This document shows, piece after piece, positions 51,871 through 63,430 of a DNA stretch of 64,000 bases. The DNA comes from Burhinus oedicnemus. Taxonomy: Eukaryota; Chordata; Aves; Charadriiformes; Burhinidae. Positions within the stretch are counted from its first letter, which is position 1. Each line of letters opens with the position of its first letter. Location of the stretch: assembly GCA_008921705.1 (NCBI GenBank), contig VFFE01007605.1, positions 3,101,351-3,165,350 on the forward strand. Reading direction: 5' to 3'. Under the pieces are notes generated by a model that did no database searches, was not told the origin of the DNA, and saw only the letters and a program-made list of their open reading frames with translations. The position numbers were made by a program, and so were the translations under genes.

Positions 51871-52559
51871 GGACTGTATTTGGATGAGACATCTTCAGGG
51901 ACCCAAGATCTGAAGAAAGTGGCACCAGCAATGCAGTTTGATGTTTCTTATGAATAACGTTAGTACGATAAACCTGAAGGCGAAGGTATTCTCGTACTGG
52001 AAACTCAGACTGGGGAATCGCCACGAACGGCTCACGCCTACAGTCCTGCCACAGAATTCCTCTTGATCTACACAAAACTGCTGCAGATCTGGATGCCTCT
52101 GACTGTCCAGCTGTAAAATCAGGTGAACAATGTGTATATATAGCACAAAAGCACTGGGATGAGTAATTTTAAAATATCTCCAAAGTGACTTTAGATCTTT
52201 ATACAGAATCCCATGGAGAAGAAGTGATTATGAACTGTTTAATATCAATGAACCAAAGCCCCAGGAAAAGCTATAAAACCAACATCTGTGTACCCATCAG
52301 TACTTCCTTAATGAATCCCACTGTCCTAGCAAGTTTAGTGTATGACATTTCCTAATCAATTCATTAAAATACCAAGCATCCCAGTACACTATTTAAGAAA
52401 CTAACTGTACCACGAAGTTTATTGTGACTGTACTGCGCTCTTGTGCATCGGTATACTTGAACCCTTCTGCCTTTAAATTTGACTCCTGTTCTTCGTAGCA
52501 CAAAGAGGGAACAGCATTATCCGCTTCGACGCTGTCCATTACCCACGGCCCTCACCCGT
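51871..52559. other. Gene-free AT-rich stretch
   Basis: No recognisable gene. On the minus strand it holds AATAAA near 52423-52418, the first canonical poly(A) signal below UBE2B on that strand. Confidence 0.55.
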
Positions 52560-53190
52560 TGTTTTGGCAACGCAAGCCCTCAGGAGGCCCAGCGGCACGG
52601 TGTGTGTTTAGGGCAGTCTCACCCTGCCGAAGGGGGGGTGGGTTACCCCTAACTGGCAACACCCGGGTGCCAAACCAACACCAGCGCTGGTGACACCCAG
52701 CCCGTGCCCTCCCCGACCCGTTTCTCAGGCGGCTTCTCCGAGGACAGCCCAGCTCTGCCACCCAGCCGCCAACAGCCCCGGCCGGGCTCGGTTACCGCAG
52801 CTGGTCTGACACCACCTCGCCGGGGACTTGGGCGCCTTCCCCAGGCCGCCTCCGCAGCTCGGCCTCGCACCGCTCGGCGGCCGCAGCCGTGTGGCGCCTT
52901 CCACCGCTCCCGGCCCGCCTGACAGGCCCGGGGGGGCGGGTAGGGGCTACCCCGCAGGTGTAGCACTAAGGGCCGGACGGCCCCGCCGGCGGGACAGCCG
53001 CGCGGCCCGGAGCTCCGGCCCTGAGGAGAGGCTCGGCGGGCCTCGGGCGCGGCCCGCCGTTCCCCTCAGCCCGAGCGCGCCTGCGCGTCCCCGCCCCCGC
53101 CCCTCCAGGGCAGACGAGTCGCGGGGCAGAGCGGCCGGTCAGGCGCAGGCCTTCCGGTTCCCGCGGGGCCCTGGCCGGATTTCAATCCAT
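52560..53190. promoter_or_regulatory. Orphan CpG island
   Basis: About 600 bases of GC-rich, CpG-dense DNA between AT-rich flanks, typical of a vertebrate promoter. No recognised gene starts here. Donor-like sites leave it in both directions: GTGAGG on the minus strand near 52554-52550, and GTGAGC on the plus strand near 53228. By mammalian synteny the next gene past the UBE2B 3' end is CDKN2AIPNL, transcribed towards UBE2B, so a plus-strand start would fit. I could not find its coding sequence between here and UBE2B. The open frames in the island look compositional. Confidence 0.7.
52930..52946 (+). other. Potential G-quadruplex motif in the orphan CpG island
   Basis: G runs of 7, 3 and 4 separated by C and TA. 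The seven-G run can supply two stacks, which satisfies the four-run pattern. Confidence 0.5.
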
Positions 53191-53199
53191 AGGGTGGGA

Positions 53200-55204
53200 T
53201 GATTTGGGATGTTCGCTCTGGGAGACGTGAGCTGTAGGCGGGGGGTGCCTGCCCCGGCACGGCACGCTGAGCGCTACCGAAACCTCCTCCCGCTCCCGTT
53301 ACCTTCCCGACACGGAGACACAAACCTTCCCCACGCACCCGTGACCAGGCCAAACTGGCCTGACAGGAATCATCAAATTAACAGATGGCAAATCTCCTCT
53401 CACCTGCATGTCCAAGGAACAATAATAAATACTGAAACAGGAGGCAAAATGTTGGTTTTTTTTTTAAAAATAAAAATCTTCAACGTTCAATTTCTTAGAA
53501 ACAGGAGGCTTTCCCGTATTGTATTTGCAAACAAAAACCTCGCCATGGACACTGCTGTGAGCCAGGTGCTACCGTCATCTCACCACAGTCCTCTGGGGTT
53601 TCTGTGAATAATCATAATTTTTAAACACAAATTCACTGAGACAAGGAAAGCAAACTGACCTGCCAAGGGTGCAGCTCAGTATTACTCAGCAGTAATGCTT
53701 CTGAGCCCTTGCGCACCAACGACAGTTTTCTAACAATTCTTACCCAAGGTACAACAGTTTTGCTCCACAAGCTGCTAACACAGAACAGTTTGACTAGTAT
53801 TGCCATTTCTAAACTTATTAGTGCTGCTCCTATCAATTACAAAACAGCTTCAGGAGCAGCTATGAGGTGTAAATTGATATTCCTGTTTCACTGCATTAAC
53901 AGAGACTAACTTTTAGTAATGACTACTGCAAAAAACATTTTCTCTTCAACACTGAGCTGTATTTTGGTATGGGATTTGGAGTATTAATACACATGTAATG
54001 CTGGTTGGAATTACGACAAAGGGATTACAATTTTGCTGCTGGGAGGAGAAAAAAAAAAAAAAAAAAAAAGCCCTAATCCTTTACTGCAGTCATCCAGCCT
54101 GGCCTACAGAATGCAGTAAGAAATCCCCACATTGACATCTACAGAAACAAACGCCAACTTCTTTAAAACTGGCAATTTACGAACATGTGGAACCTCTGCA
54201 ATACAGACATGAGACCTGACCATGTGGTACACAGCCAAGTTCAAAAGAAAAACACCATTAAATCTGCAGGCATGTTTTCTTCTGTTGGGGATTAATTTTT
54301 TCCCTGTCCCCAAGGGAAACTAATGGGACACCTCTAATTATTAGAAGATATTCAAAACTATATTACAGTGTCAGTATGTGAATATAGGACAGATTTAGAT
54401 TACAACATTTTACAACTTGGTAAAATACAACCTCCCTGAAAAATAAAAGTTATTAGAATACATTCTTGTCAAGCCTGGTCATCCAGGTCCTGTTTGCAGG
54501 TTTAAAGCGGGACTTTTATCAAAATAGTTGCATCTGTTTCCCCATTTCTAAGTTGGCAGCTACCAATACTTCTCTTCCTCATACAACTGAGGACACACAG
54601 AATCAAGTTATACTCTGGTGCAGAAGCAGAGACGTCCAGTGAAGACAGTTACATCATGGATTAACTTCTCTCTTTGTAAAGTGCACGGTATCATCAGGAT
54701 GTACCAAAAGGAAAAATGGACTCAAAATGAGCCCTTTGAAAGAGATACAGAGGGAGAGCAGGGTGTCTTGCACTAAGGTTATGTATTTAACAGTTTTACA
54801 TGAAATATTTATATATAAAAACTTTGTTAAGTGCTTTTCTCCAATTTAAAAATCTAAAGAATTCAAAAATAAGGCATTCAATATTTGAAAAAGTACAGAT
54901 TTACAAAATGTGTATATTCTGTCATGAAAACTCCACACCAACATTATACACTTGGAAAAAAAATACAAACAGGATATATTACAAATTTATGTAGCAATAA
55001 CTTAGTTCATACCATGCAATAAAAAGTACGTTAATCAAGATACACAAGCTTTTAAGTTTCCTAAACTGAAGGGCTTAATTTTGGTTGCAAATGAGTTTTT
55101 ATGCAAATTCTTAGAACTGTGGCACTTGAATTTTCTGGTAGCCTTTCTATTGAGAGTTAAATTGTACATAATGATTATGAGGATGGAAAGTAACAAAGCA
55201 GCTG
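53200..55204 (-). other. UBE2B: UBE2B 3' UTR and downstream flank (3' end unresolved)
   Basis: AT-rich sequence following the UBE2B stop codon. The 3' UTR begins at 55204. On the minus strand I find no AATAAA or ATTAAA between 55204 and about 53200. Weaker variants exist: CATAAA (55096-55101 and about 54986), TATAAA (about 54807) and GATAAA (about 54514). The nearest canonical AATAAA on this strand is near 52420, beyond a CpG island. A 21-base A tract (T on the transcript strand) lies at 54049-54069. The extent given is an outer limit. Confidence 0.5.
54049..54069. repeat. Poly(A) tract (poly(T) on the UBE2B strand)
   Basis: About 21 A residues on the plus strand within the putative UBE2B 3' UTR/flank. 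Confidence 0.85.
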
Positions 55205-55333
55205 TTAGGAATCATTCCAACTTTGTTCGACAATAGCTGAAACTCTTTTCTCATATTCACGTTTGTTCTCCTGATAGAGTTGTGCCGCCTGACTGTTTGC
55301 TGGACTGTTTGGGTTAGGTTCATCAAGCAGAGA
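55205..55333 (-). CDS. UBE2B: UBE2B coding exon 6 and stop codon
   Basis: 129 nt encoding S111-S152 and TAA (55207-55205). The acceptor TTTACAG ends at 55334. It encodes the C-terminal helices, beginning [15 protein letters not shown] and ending EQSWNDS. The NDS ending separates UBE2B from UBE2A. The 3' UTR continues below 55205 and its end is unresolved. Confidence 0.96.
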   Translation of the reverse strand, partial: SLLDEPNPNSPANSQAAQLYQENKREYEKRVSAIVEQSWNDS

Positions 55334-58300
55334 CTGTAAAAAGGGGAAAACAAAACATGAGACAAACCAACACATTTTACATCAGGGAAAAACCAACTTA
55401 CAGCTTTCAAATCGCTGGTGTTTCAGGAGGCAGACATGACTCAGAAGAGCCCAATTAAAAAAAAAGAACAGTTAAATTCATGGTTAGACACCTGTAATTA
55501 CACTACTGAACCTCAAATTATACATTGCATAAGCATTAGTACTGTGTACACTTCTAGGTTCACAAACCTAACAGATACACGGTCATGTGTGGCAGACCAG
55601 TACGATGGTCACTGATTATTTGGTAATTACACTACTATTGTCATTCAGGACTAAAGAAGGGCTTAAGGTGTCTCCTACAAAACTTCACTGTAGAAAAGTA
55701 AGAACAATCACACAGGAGAAAAGAAAATGCAATTTTTTGCCATGCCAGGACATTTTTACTTATTCCAAGTAGGTTTCAGCAGTATGGTCTCCTTGAGGAC
55801 TTCATACAGCAAGGCTTCACGATAAAGGCTACAATGTTTCAAACACTACACAAATTTCTACATTTGATGTCTTATCCTGACTAAACAGTTAAAAAGGAAT
55901 CCAAATCGGTAACTGTTTTCCTGTACAAAATATCTATCTAATGGCAGTTTTGTAGCTCAAAATTAGTAATTACATAGGTCAGCAACTTAGCCTTTATTTG
56001 ATCTAAAAAGCTACTGCTTAGCTCACAAGTATTTGAAGTCCTCCTTGATATTGAGACTTGCTAGCCCCATCACTGAGCTGTGTACTTTGGAATAGAGATT
56101 AGCACCACCACAATTAGTTGCTAAAATAGATGCAAAGTTACCTGAATTGAAGTTAAAATAGATGAAACATCATATGTTGGACTCCAGCGATTCTGAAGAA
56201 TATCTAAACATATGCTACCATCCGCATAAACTGTAAATACAACATAGATAGAATTTAGAAATGATCAGATTTATTTTATACTTCGTTCATTACATACTAC
56301 TTAAGGCAGAGTTACTGTTCCAATTCAGTCTGTGCTTAAATTAATGCTTTAGGAAAGAAGACAGCAGTTACATCTCACCATCTTCTGTAGTTTGACATCT
56401 TGTATTTTGAAGGAGATATATTACTGGAAGTAACAGAACATTTAAGAGGAAGAGAAGGAAGGTCTAAAGATTATGGCATTAGCACAGAAGCTGCTAGACC
56501 TGGTTTCTTGCTCTTGTGTGACTGGCCCGTATTCACATAGAGGTGAGGCCTTCCAGGGAGCAGCAAGACATTTACTGCAGGAGTGGAACCAGCTGAGGGT
56601 CTCACAGTCTGAATGGACTCATGCACTCAATGGAGGGGGCTCTTGCCCCATTTTCACATACTGTACACTCCACTATGACAGACACTGAGACAGACAATAG
56701 GAAATACTGAAAAGTGAGCCTGAAATCCTACTTCTGTCTGGATACCTATCAGTAGTCTTAATATAAGAGTCTATGAAACCGAGATCAGCCAAACTCCTAC
56801 ATGCTAGTCTTCTGTTCATGCCATTGAAAAGCAACAAATTACAAGAACTCTGGCAGAGGCATACCAGCCTGCACATTACATGACAGGCAAATGGTTACAC
56901 AGCACTGTCTAAAAAGTCACAGAACTGAAGCCAAGCTCAGCTGCTCTTCAAGGAGGGCTCAAGCTACAAGAAATGCTGTGATGGGCTTATGCTTCAAGCC
57001 TCAAATTGAATCTATACCATCCTTTGCTACAGAGGGGCTTGGAAAAGCAAAAGGGACGGTTTGTGTTTTCTGCATGCAAGAATAACTGGGAAAAAAACCA
57101 TCAAGTGCTGGAGCAGGAACCATGGCGCACTCATAATGCTGCCCTCGTCACTGAGTTCCGGTCAGCCACCTCCTCTGCACTCGCCTACGACTGCATATCC
57201 TCACCTTCTTCCTTGTGCTAGCACTGGTTGGTACAGTGAACCAAACAAAGGCATGGACTTGGCTGAAATCTCACCTCACAGAAATAAGTAACATTTGGCT
57301 CAATCAGTTCCCTATTCCAATTCACGATGTGGCTGCATATACCGGATTGCTCTTAAATGGAAGGGGGCAGGAATCTGCAACCAGAATTGCCTCTTTAAGC
57401 CAACCTAAGTGCAGCTGCTGCTGAAATGCTCACATGCTTTGCTATGAGGCTATGTATTGATTAGAAAGAGACAAATAGCTGCTTCTTAATAGCATCATAA
57501 TTCTTAATTTTTCATCAAGCAGTTGCTGTCCCAGACATCTACTTAGGAGGTGGCAACAGAGACATGGAGAGCTGTTAAGCATTCTGGAGCTTTGCAGAAT
57601 ACTTAATGGGTATTATGGCTAAATAAAAATTATTTACTCACCATTTGGATGGAACATTTTTGATAAAAACCTAACAGTTGGAGGCTTATTTGGGTATTCT
57701 TCTGAAAATTCTATTACTAGTTTAAAAGTACCTGTCCAAACAAACATAAATACAATCAGATAACTAAAAACAAAAGAACACCTCCAAGAACATATAAAAC
57801 ATAAGTTAATGTGCTCCACGATCAGTATTTCCTCTCACCATTATATAAACAACACTGAGTCTGGTTTCTTTTCATATATTTCAAGTGATGATGAACTATG
57901 GAACTACTACTTAGTGATAATAAAACAACCAGCAGCAGCAGCTAGGTAGAAGCTTAGAGACTTAGGGCGAAGGCAGCTAGAGTCAACATGAATTATCCCA
58001 CCGCTCTCCCTTTTTCTGTGACCCAATATGCCAGTTTCATTGACTTTGGTGACTTTAAGGCGTTTCATTAAGAAGGTGCTGTGGTGCCAGTAAAGAAATA
58101 CTGGAATTTCATAATCAGCAATCTCAGTCTTTGGAGCTCATGACTGATTCACTGAAAACCTTTATTATGGATGAGTGAATAATTTACTGTAACTCCTCCA
58201 ACCCAGCACAGAGAAAAACCCATCTGCTGCCGATTACTGCAATAATACTATAATTATTAAACTCATTATTCCTCATATGCCTAAGGGTGGTTCATTACAC

Positions 58301-61300
58301 ACCAACTTTCATGTTTATGTACAAATTTGGTATTCTCTCCCCCTCACTGAGTTCTATATTCAGAACAATTCAAGATTTTTCACCTGTTCTTCATTAGATG
58401 AACAGAGATGAATCAAACATGCTACAAAGATGAAACCAAAAAAGCACACTGCCTTGTTGAGCTTAGCTATGGAGATGTGAAAACACATCTGGCAGCATTA
58501 GACCAACTTCCCCCTAAAAGCTCTAGTGTTCTATGTATAAATAAGTCTTGATATAAACATTGCTTCGTAGCTTTCTAACTAACCATCAACTGCTATGACA
58601 AGACACTGCTTACATCAATATACAGTATTTTTTAGTCAACAAGAGCTTACTACTTCACTTCTTTGCTTAGTTTGTTCCAGATTCTGTACAGACTATTATT
58701 TTTTCAGAGCACAACAATGTTAATCCTGACAATACTTATGAGAATGACAGAGGATATAAAAGTTAGTGACTTACCATCTTCAAAAGGTGTCCCTTCTGGC
58801 CTGAAAGGTTTTAAGAATAAACTCCAGTTAAAAATGATCATTACCTCCTTTTAAACAGGCACAATAAATACCCATCTTCTTCCTCATCCTCCCCAAGATA
58901 CAGGTAGAGGCAATAATTTAAATATTTAGAGAAGTATCCAGAGGCAAACTCTGAGAGCTTTTTCATATCTAAGACACTTTCCCATACTCAATCTGCTAGT
59001 TGAGATATCTACTTTATCATCATCCCAAACAATATATATGCCATTACATGACTAGGTTGGAATTAACGAGCCAATTACTAGCAAGCATACTTCAGTTTTA
59101 TGAAAGAATACTAAGCCAGTTCCTGTTCTGTAGGATATGTAATGTAACTTCCTAGACAGAACCTGTACCTCCTCCTACTGGGAATCAATCCAATCACTCC
59201 TAATACATCTGGATTTAATGGCCAAGAACATGCAGCTCTTGTGTACTTCAAAGGGCAAGCCTGCTTTTTCATAACCCAACTCCTACACAGTCTAACCTAT
59301 GTAATAAGGCATACGCAAGCTTTATTCAACAAAAAAGATGAATGAAGTTTAAATTTTACTTTCATACACATTCTGTATTACCCCTGAAAACAGGTTTTTA
59401 CTGCCAGAACACACTTGGTCATTTTTCTAAGTTTCCTGACTTTATGTACAGAACAGAATCATTGCAAAAACAAACACCAGGTTTTGTTATATTTAGACAT
59501 TTGATATAGAATTTTATAGCGATCAAAAACTCTTACCCAAATATAACTGCATTCCACTGCATTATGTTATTCTCAGATGGTGCACCACTGACACCCACAG
59601 GAGGGTCTTCTTGCAATCTAAGAATTACAAATATAGAATGACAAGCCTTATATAAGTTAAATACTTCCATCTGCAAGTATAATTTAACAGTAATATCCAG
59701 ATTTTGTAAATATTTTCTCATTCCAAATAAAAGAATACACAAAGCATCACATGCAGATTAACAATACTCCAAAAGACAAACCCACAAGACGATGCACATC
59801 AACATTTTCTCATGTATTACACCAATACACTAGGACGGCCCCAAGATTAAGCGTGCAGGGAGCAAAGTATTAACTCTAAGAATAATATAAAGCACCACAT
59901 ACAGGTGGGATTTAAAGTACTACATAGTGAACTATGAAAGAGCAATTGCTGCTGGCTGCCACAATGAAGAGAACATTACAAAGACGAGCTGAAAACCAGC
60001 CAGTGACACACAGCACACTTGCGGGGACTAAGTCCAGGGGGCTGTCAGGGCAGCTTTTCCTGCATTCCCAGATCCGTGCACACCATGTGGCTAAATTTGG
60101 TATAAGCCTATTTTGACTGGCAATCCGATTGCTTCAAAAGGGAGCGAGGGGAAAACCTACGTACTGCTCTCTTTCACCAGTTCAACAAATGTGTTTTTCT
60201 CTGAAGTAATGGTGGAAGCATTTTAAATTCTTTTCAGTTCCTTAATCCTTGGACTAGGGAAAAGCATGTTACTTACTGAAAGCCACACAAACCTGGACTA
60301 TACAGAATACATATCTCTCAACCAAAGAATAGGATCGAGGTACCCTCCTTCTGCCCATACTTCTGTATACCAATGTTTCTGCTTAAGGATCACCCAAGAC
60401 CCTGAACAACGTACACCTGCAAGCCCCAATCACCCGACATGCAATTTGCCTGATCAAACCCCTTCAGTGACAGCTCCTACCCACCCCGCCTATTCAGCCT
60501 CTTGAGTTATGCAAGAATGAAGAAAGTGAAGTGACTGCTCTTGCTTCAAAAGCAATCCCTTAGCGTTACCATGAGGTTTGACCACATCACAGTACAGTTA
60601 TAAGCCAGTCGCCACCAAAAGCCTGCAGACGAAGGGACAAATTCTAACCAAATGTCAGCGTATAAATGCAGATTTATTCAGAGCTGACACTGGTATACAG
60701 CCAGTACATTCTCCTGCACTTGCACTGCCTAGGTCTGTGAAAAAACTGCGTGTGTACATGGACACTGAGCAAAGACGTCACCCTACAGAGCCAGCCCAGA
60801 ATCAGGGCTTGCTCCATTTGCAGCTCCCATCTCCTCTGAACTCTGTGTTTACATCCTCGCTCTCTGAGCACACGCAGTTCAGACAGCTTAATATCAACAG
60901 CATAAACCACCTACTATTTTGGTCAGGGAGTGCAGCAATGGGACTTCTTCCTACATGACAGCCAGGCTGCACGCCAACAATAGTGCCTGAGGATTCAGCC
61001 TGATAAATGCATCTGAAGGATGGCTTTGGTTTTTACATCAATTTAAAAGCTCATGTGCACCCTGCTGTCAAAGGGTCTAACTACAGAAAGGTTGTGGCAA
61101 GGACTGAAAATTTGACTGATCCAAACAGGGCCTGGAAATCTTTAACAGCTAGAGAAAATGTAGTATTTGTAGCCCCTTTTCCACCAGCAAAAATAAAAAA
61201 AAAATAATTAACTTATTTTTCTGTTAGCTTAGTCAAACAACTTAGATGAGACACAAAATCTGTTGAACTATTCTCTCTTCACTGCTCTTGACAATCACAG

Positions 61301-63165
61301 TATGCAAAAGGAGTTTATATTTAACAAAGTGAATCAGAGTGCACAGCAGCCTGCTTTTTCAATATCAGGTACAAGTAACATAAGGCTAAACAAATAGAAG
61401 TTACAGTAGGAAAGAGAAAAGTAAAAAAACTGACAAGAAAAAGTTGTATAAGTTTTGGGGTATTAAAGTTGTCATACATTTGATAAATAAGTTTTATTTA
61501 CTTTGTGTTCATTTGGTTATATTTTTCCACAGCTTTAAAGCCTTCTCAACACCTTAAATTTCAAAGTTATTAAACCAGTCCTTCTAAGATTATAAGATCA
61601 TAAAAACCATGTCTGATTGCAAACCTGAAAAATTACTTAGCTCCTCACCCTGAAAAATCACTGGCTTGTGTCATCTGTGTAACCTAATACAATAAAAAAA
61701 AAGGCTGAATATCCTGTTTTGATTTGAACAGGAATCAAGCAACACCCGCTTGGCAAACACCAACACCCAAATACAACAGAGGAGGCAGGTTCAACATCTC
61801 AAAAACATCCAACTTCTGTAGATTCAGAGGTCAGGCTTTTATCACTGTAGCTTTATACACAGTCACATAAAGCAACTACAATACGTGTCAACTGTTTACT
61901 AATGTATTTTCAGGTACTGGTATAACATAGCTACGCTAAAAAAAGAGACGCTATCAACGCTGACTCACCCCCAACAACTTATGAGTGACTCCAGTCCAGA
62001 GAAATCATACGACATAGTGTAGAGCTTACAAAAGAAACCCTCACCTTTTTCCACACTATAAGTGTGTTTACATGTCAGACTGGAAATAAATTATTCTAGA
62101 GTCTGTGGTTCAGCCATTAACATTTAAAAGAGTGCAACTAATAACTGCTTCTTTGTTTGTATATATTATACAAAAAATTCCTCATGATTGAAAACCTTAG
62201 AACACATGTGCATAAAAACATTAACGGTCATTTTGCTTTTGATTAGATACAGTCAAATGGAGTGTTTGCTAATTCTTTGTGCTTCGTTTTTAGATGTCCA
62301 TCCCGAATACTTATTTTCGGAGAGACCATCAGCCCAACAAGCCTCAAACACATCTAAATTCTGCCTGGTCTGATCATGAATCTGGGCCAAACACTTTCGG
62401 TATTCAAAAGCTTGTGTGAGGAGGAGGGGGTGCGGGAAGTACGGCAGAACATTCAGGTCCGCACCGCCGGGCCCTTTGAGGGCAAGGGACTCACATCTCA
62501 CCCCGCAGGCCACCGCCACCAGCGCATCTCCCGCCCGGCTAACCCCCACCTCACCGCCCCCGCTGCCCCCCAGCCCTCCCGGAGAGCCTCCCCCGACCCG
62601 GGCCCTTCCCGGGGCTACCCTTGTTTTGAAGACGCGGCTTCAACTTTTATCCTCAGACGCCCCCAGCCGTCGGCACACGGGCGAGGCGGGCGGCGCAAAC
62701 AAAGCCGGCCCTGCCCGGCGGGACCCTCCTGCTCACCCCCGGAGGGCTCCCCGAGGCGGGGGGACGGGCGAAGCCGCCGGCTCGGAGCGCGCCCCTGCCT
62801 CGCCACCCCCAACCGGAGGAGGACCCGGGAGCTCCGCGCCAGCTCCCGGCCCCGGCACAAAGGAGTGGGGCCGGAGGGTCGGACCGGGACACGCCGCCCC
62901 CGCGCACCCCGCTGCGGCTCCTCGCCGTGCCACTTGCCCCCCGGGACCGGCTCCCTCCCCTCGCCGGGGCAGCCCGGCGGTGCGAGCCCGAGCCCCGGCC
63001 CCGCAAACTGCCGGGTCGGGCCCCGCAGCCTTGGCGGCGCTTCCCCTGCTGCCAGGCCGGCCCCGTCCCCCGGAGCCGAGTGCCCGCTCCCCGCGGGGCG
63101 GATGGGGGGGTCCCCACTCACCTCTTGAAGTCGCGCATCAGCCTACGCCGCGCCGGGGTGGACAT
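55205..63165 (-). CDS. UBE2B: UBE2B (RAD6B) ubiquitin-conjugating enzyme E2, six coding exons
   Basis: Complete 152-residue E2 assembled from exons 63165-63122, 59617-59537, 58800-58775, 57731-57642, 56230-56142 and 55333-55205 (459 nt with TAA). All introns are GT-AG and all phases join. Seen: N-terminus [14 protein letters not shown], the HPN motif at residues 78-80, and the active-site cysteine C88 in SICLDIL (codon 56210-56208). UBE2B is chosen over its paralogue UBE2A by V22, Q35, V56, S60, L73 and the C-terminus NDS (UBE2A has A22, V35, T56, T60, V73 and RDC, from memory). Known for the family: it accepts ubiquitin from E1 on C88 and, in nucleus and cytosol, works with RAD18 on PCNA, RNF20/RNF40 on histone H2B, and UBR E3s; the mouse knockout is male-sterile. 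The ATG has A at -3 and lies in a CpG-island promoter. No truncation or missing key residue is seen. Confidence 0.97.
56142..56230 (-). CDS. UBE2B: UBE2B coding exon 5, catalytic cysteine
   Basis: 89 nt completing Val81 and encoding Y82-Q110. The acceptor TTTACAG ends at 56231 and the donor GTAACT starts at 56141. Cys88, which forms the thioester with ubiquitin, is the TGT codon at 56210-56208 within [11 protein letters not shown]. Confidence 0.96.
57642..57731 (-). CDS. UBE2B: UBE2B coding exon 4
   Basis: 90 nt completing Gly51, encoding T52-N80 and the first base of Val81. The acceptor GGACAG ends at 57732 and the donor GTGAGT starts at 57641. It holds the core beta-sheet and the HPN signature (residues 78-80), plus UBE2B-type V56, S60 and L73. 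Confidence 0.96.
58775..58800 (-). CDS. UBE2B: UBE2B coding exon 3 (26-nt microexon)
   Basis: Only 26 nt long: it completes Gly42, encodes PEGTPFED (43-50) and gives the first base of Gly51. The acceptor TTTCAG ends at 58801 and the donor GTAAGT starts at 58774. The exon is too short to stand out by itself, but both splice sites are strong and the phases of the flanking exons require it. Confidence 0.95.
59537..59617 (-). CDS. UBE2B: UBE2B coding exon 2
   Basis: 81 nt completing Arg15, then L16-F41 and two bases of Gly42. The acceptor is TTCTTAG (AG at 59619-59618) and the donor GTAAGA starts at 59536. It carries the UBE2B-type residues V22 and Q35 within PPVGVSG and NNIMQWNA. Confidence 0.96.
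59618..63121 (-). other. UBE2B: UBE2B intron 1 (3.5 kb)
   Basis: GT-AG intron separating the CpG-island exon 1 from exon 2. The first about 700 bases after the donor (down to about 62420) are still part of the CpG island; the rest is AT-rich. I see no coding exon or recognisable transposon in it. The open frames on either strand have no family features. Confidence 0.85.
63122..63165 (-). CDS. UBE2B: UBE2B coding exon 1
   Basis: Encodes residues 1-14 plus the first two bases (AG) of Arg15. The donor GTGAGT starts at 63121. The basic N-terminal helix [14 protein letters not shown] is the usual RAD6 start, where E1 and E3 ligases dock. The ATG is 63165-63163 with A at -3 and no competing in-frame upstream ATG needed to explain the family N-terminus. 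Confidence 0.96.
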
Positions 63166-63172
63166 GATGGCC

Positions 63173-63180
63173 GCGGGAAA
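63173..63180 (-). promoter_or_regulatory. E2F-type site TTTCCCGC just 5' of the UBE2B start codon
   Basis: The minus strand reads TTTCCCGC, an exact match to the E2F consensus TTTSSCGC, 7 bases upstream of the UBE2B ATG in the CpG island. A plus-strand AATGGCG (about 63238-63244), compatible with a YY1-type site, is nearby. These are sequence matches only; occupancy is not shown. Confidence 0.45.
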
Positions 63181-63430
63181 AAGAGTCCGCGGCCGCAGCG
63201 CCGACGCCTCCCTCCGCCGCTTGCACAAACAACCCGCAATGGCGTCTCCCTCCGCGGGGGGCGGGCCGCGCCGCTGGGCCGGCTGACGGCGGGGGCGGAC
63301 GGACGGAGGGACGCGGGGGGGGACCCGGGCCATTTGTTCCGCCTCCAGCGATCCGTGGGGCTTGGAGAGTGCCGGTCCTGGGTTTAATTAATGCTTTTTG
63401 CCGAGGTTGGTGCCGAGCCCGCGCTGCAGC

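Larger units (their letters stand above)
55334..59536 (-). other. UBE2B: UBE2B introns 2-5
   Basis: Introns at 59536-58801 (736 nt), 58774-57732 (1043 nt), 57641-56231 (1411 nt) and 56141-55334 (808 nt), all GT-AG. They are AT-rich, ordinary intron sequence. I recognise no CR1 or LTR insertion within them, which fits a compact housekeeping gene. Confidence 0.85.
62420..63430. promoter_or_regulatory. UBE2B: CpG-island promoter of UBE2B
   Basis: About 1 kb of very GC-rich, CpG-dense DNA covering UBE2B exon 1, its 5' UTR and the start of intron 1. No TATA box is evident near the start codon. Long open frames on both strands here (up to 323 codons on the plus strand, 62416-63387) are explained by the lack of AT-rich stop codons. 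In mammals CDKL3 is transcribed divergently from this promoter. I see no CDKL3 coding exon before the window ends, so bidirectionality is inference. Confidence 0.85.

Noticed and set aside
52649..53353. Open frames of 95-124 codons in the orphan CpG island
   Set aside because: They occur on both strands, are low-complexity Pro/Arg/Gly/Ala and match no family I recognise; they are compositional.
53200..55000. Expected CDKN2AIPNL exons between the CpG island and UBE2B
   Set aside because: I looked for its conserved C-terminal region on the plus strand and did not find it; not annotated.
62416..63387. 323-codon plus-strand open frame (and a 250-codon frame overlapping it)
   Set aside because: It runs antisense through the UBE2B exon 1 CpG island. 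GC-rich DNA lacks stop codons by composition, and the Pro/Arg/Gly/Ala-rich product has no domain.
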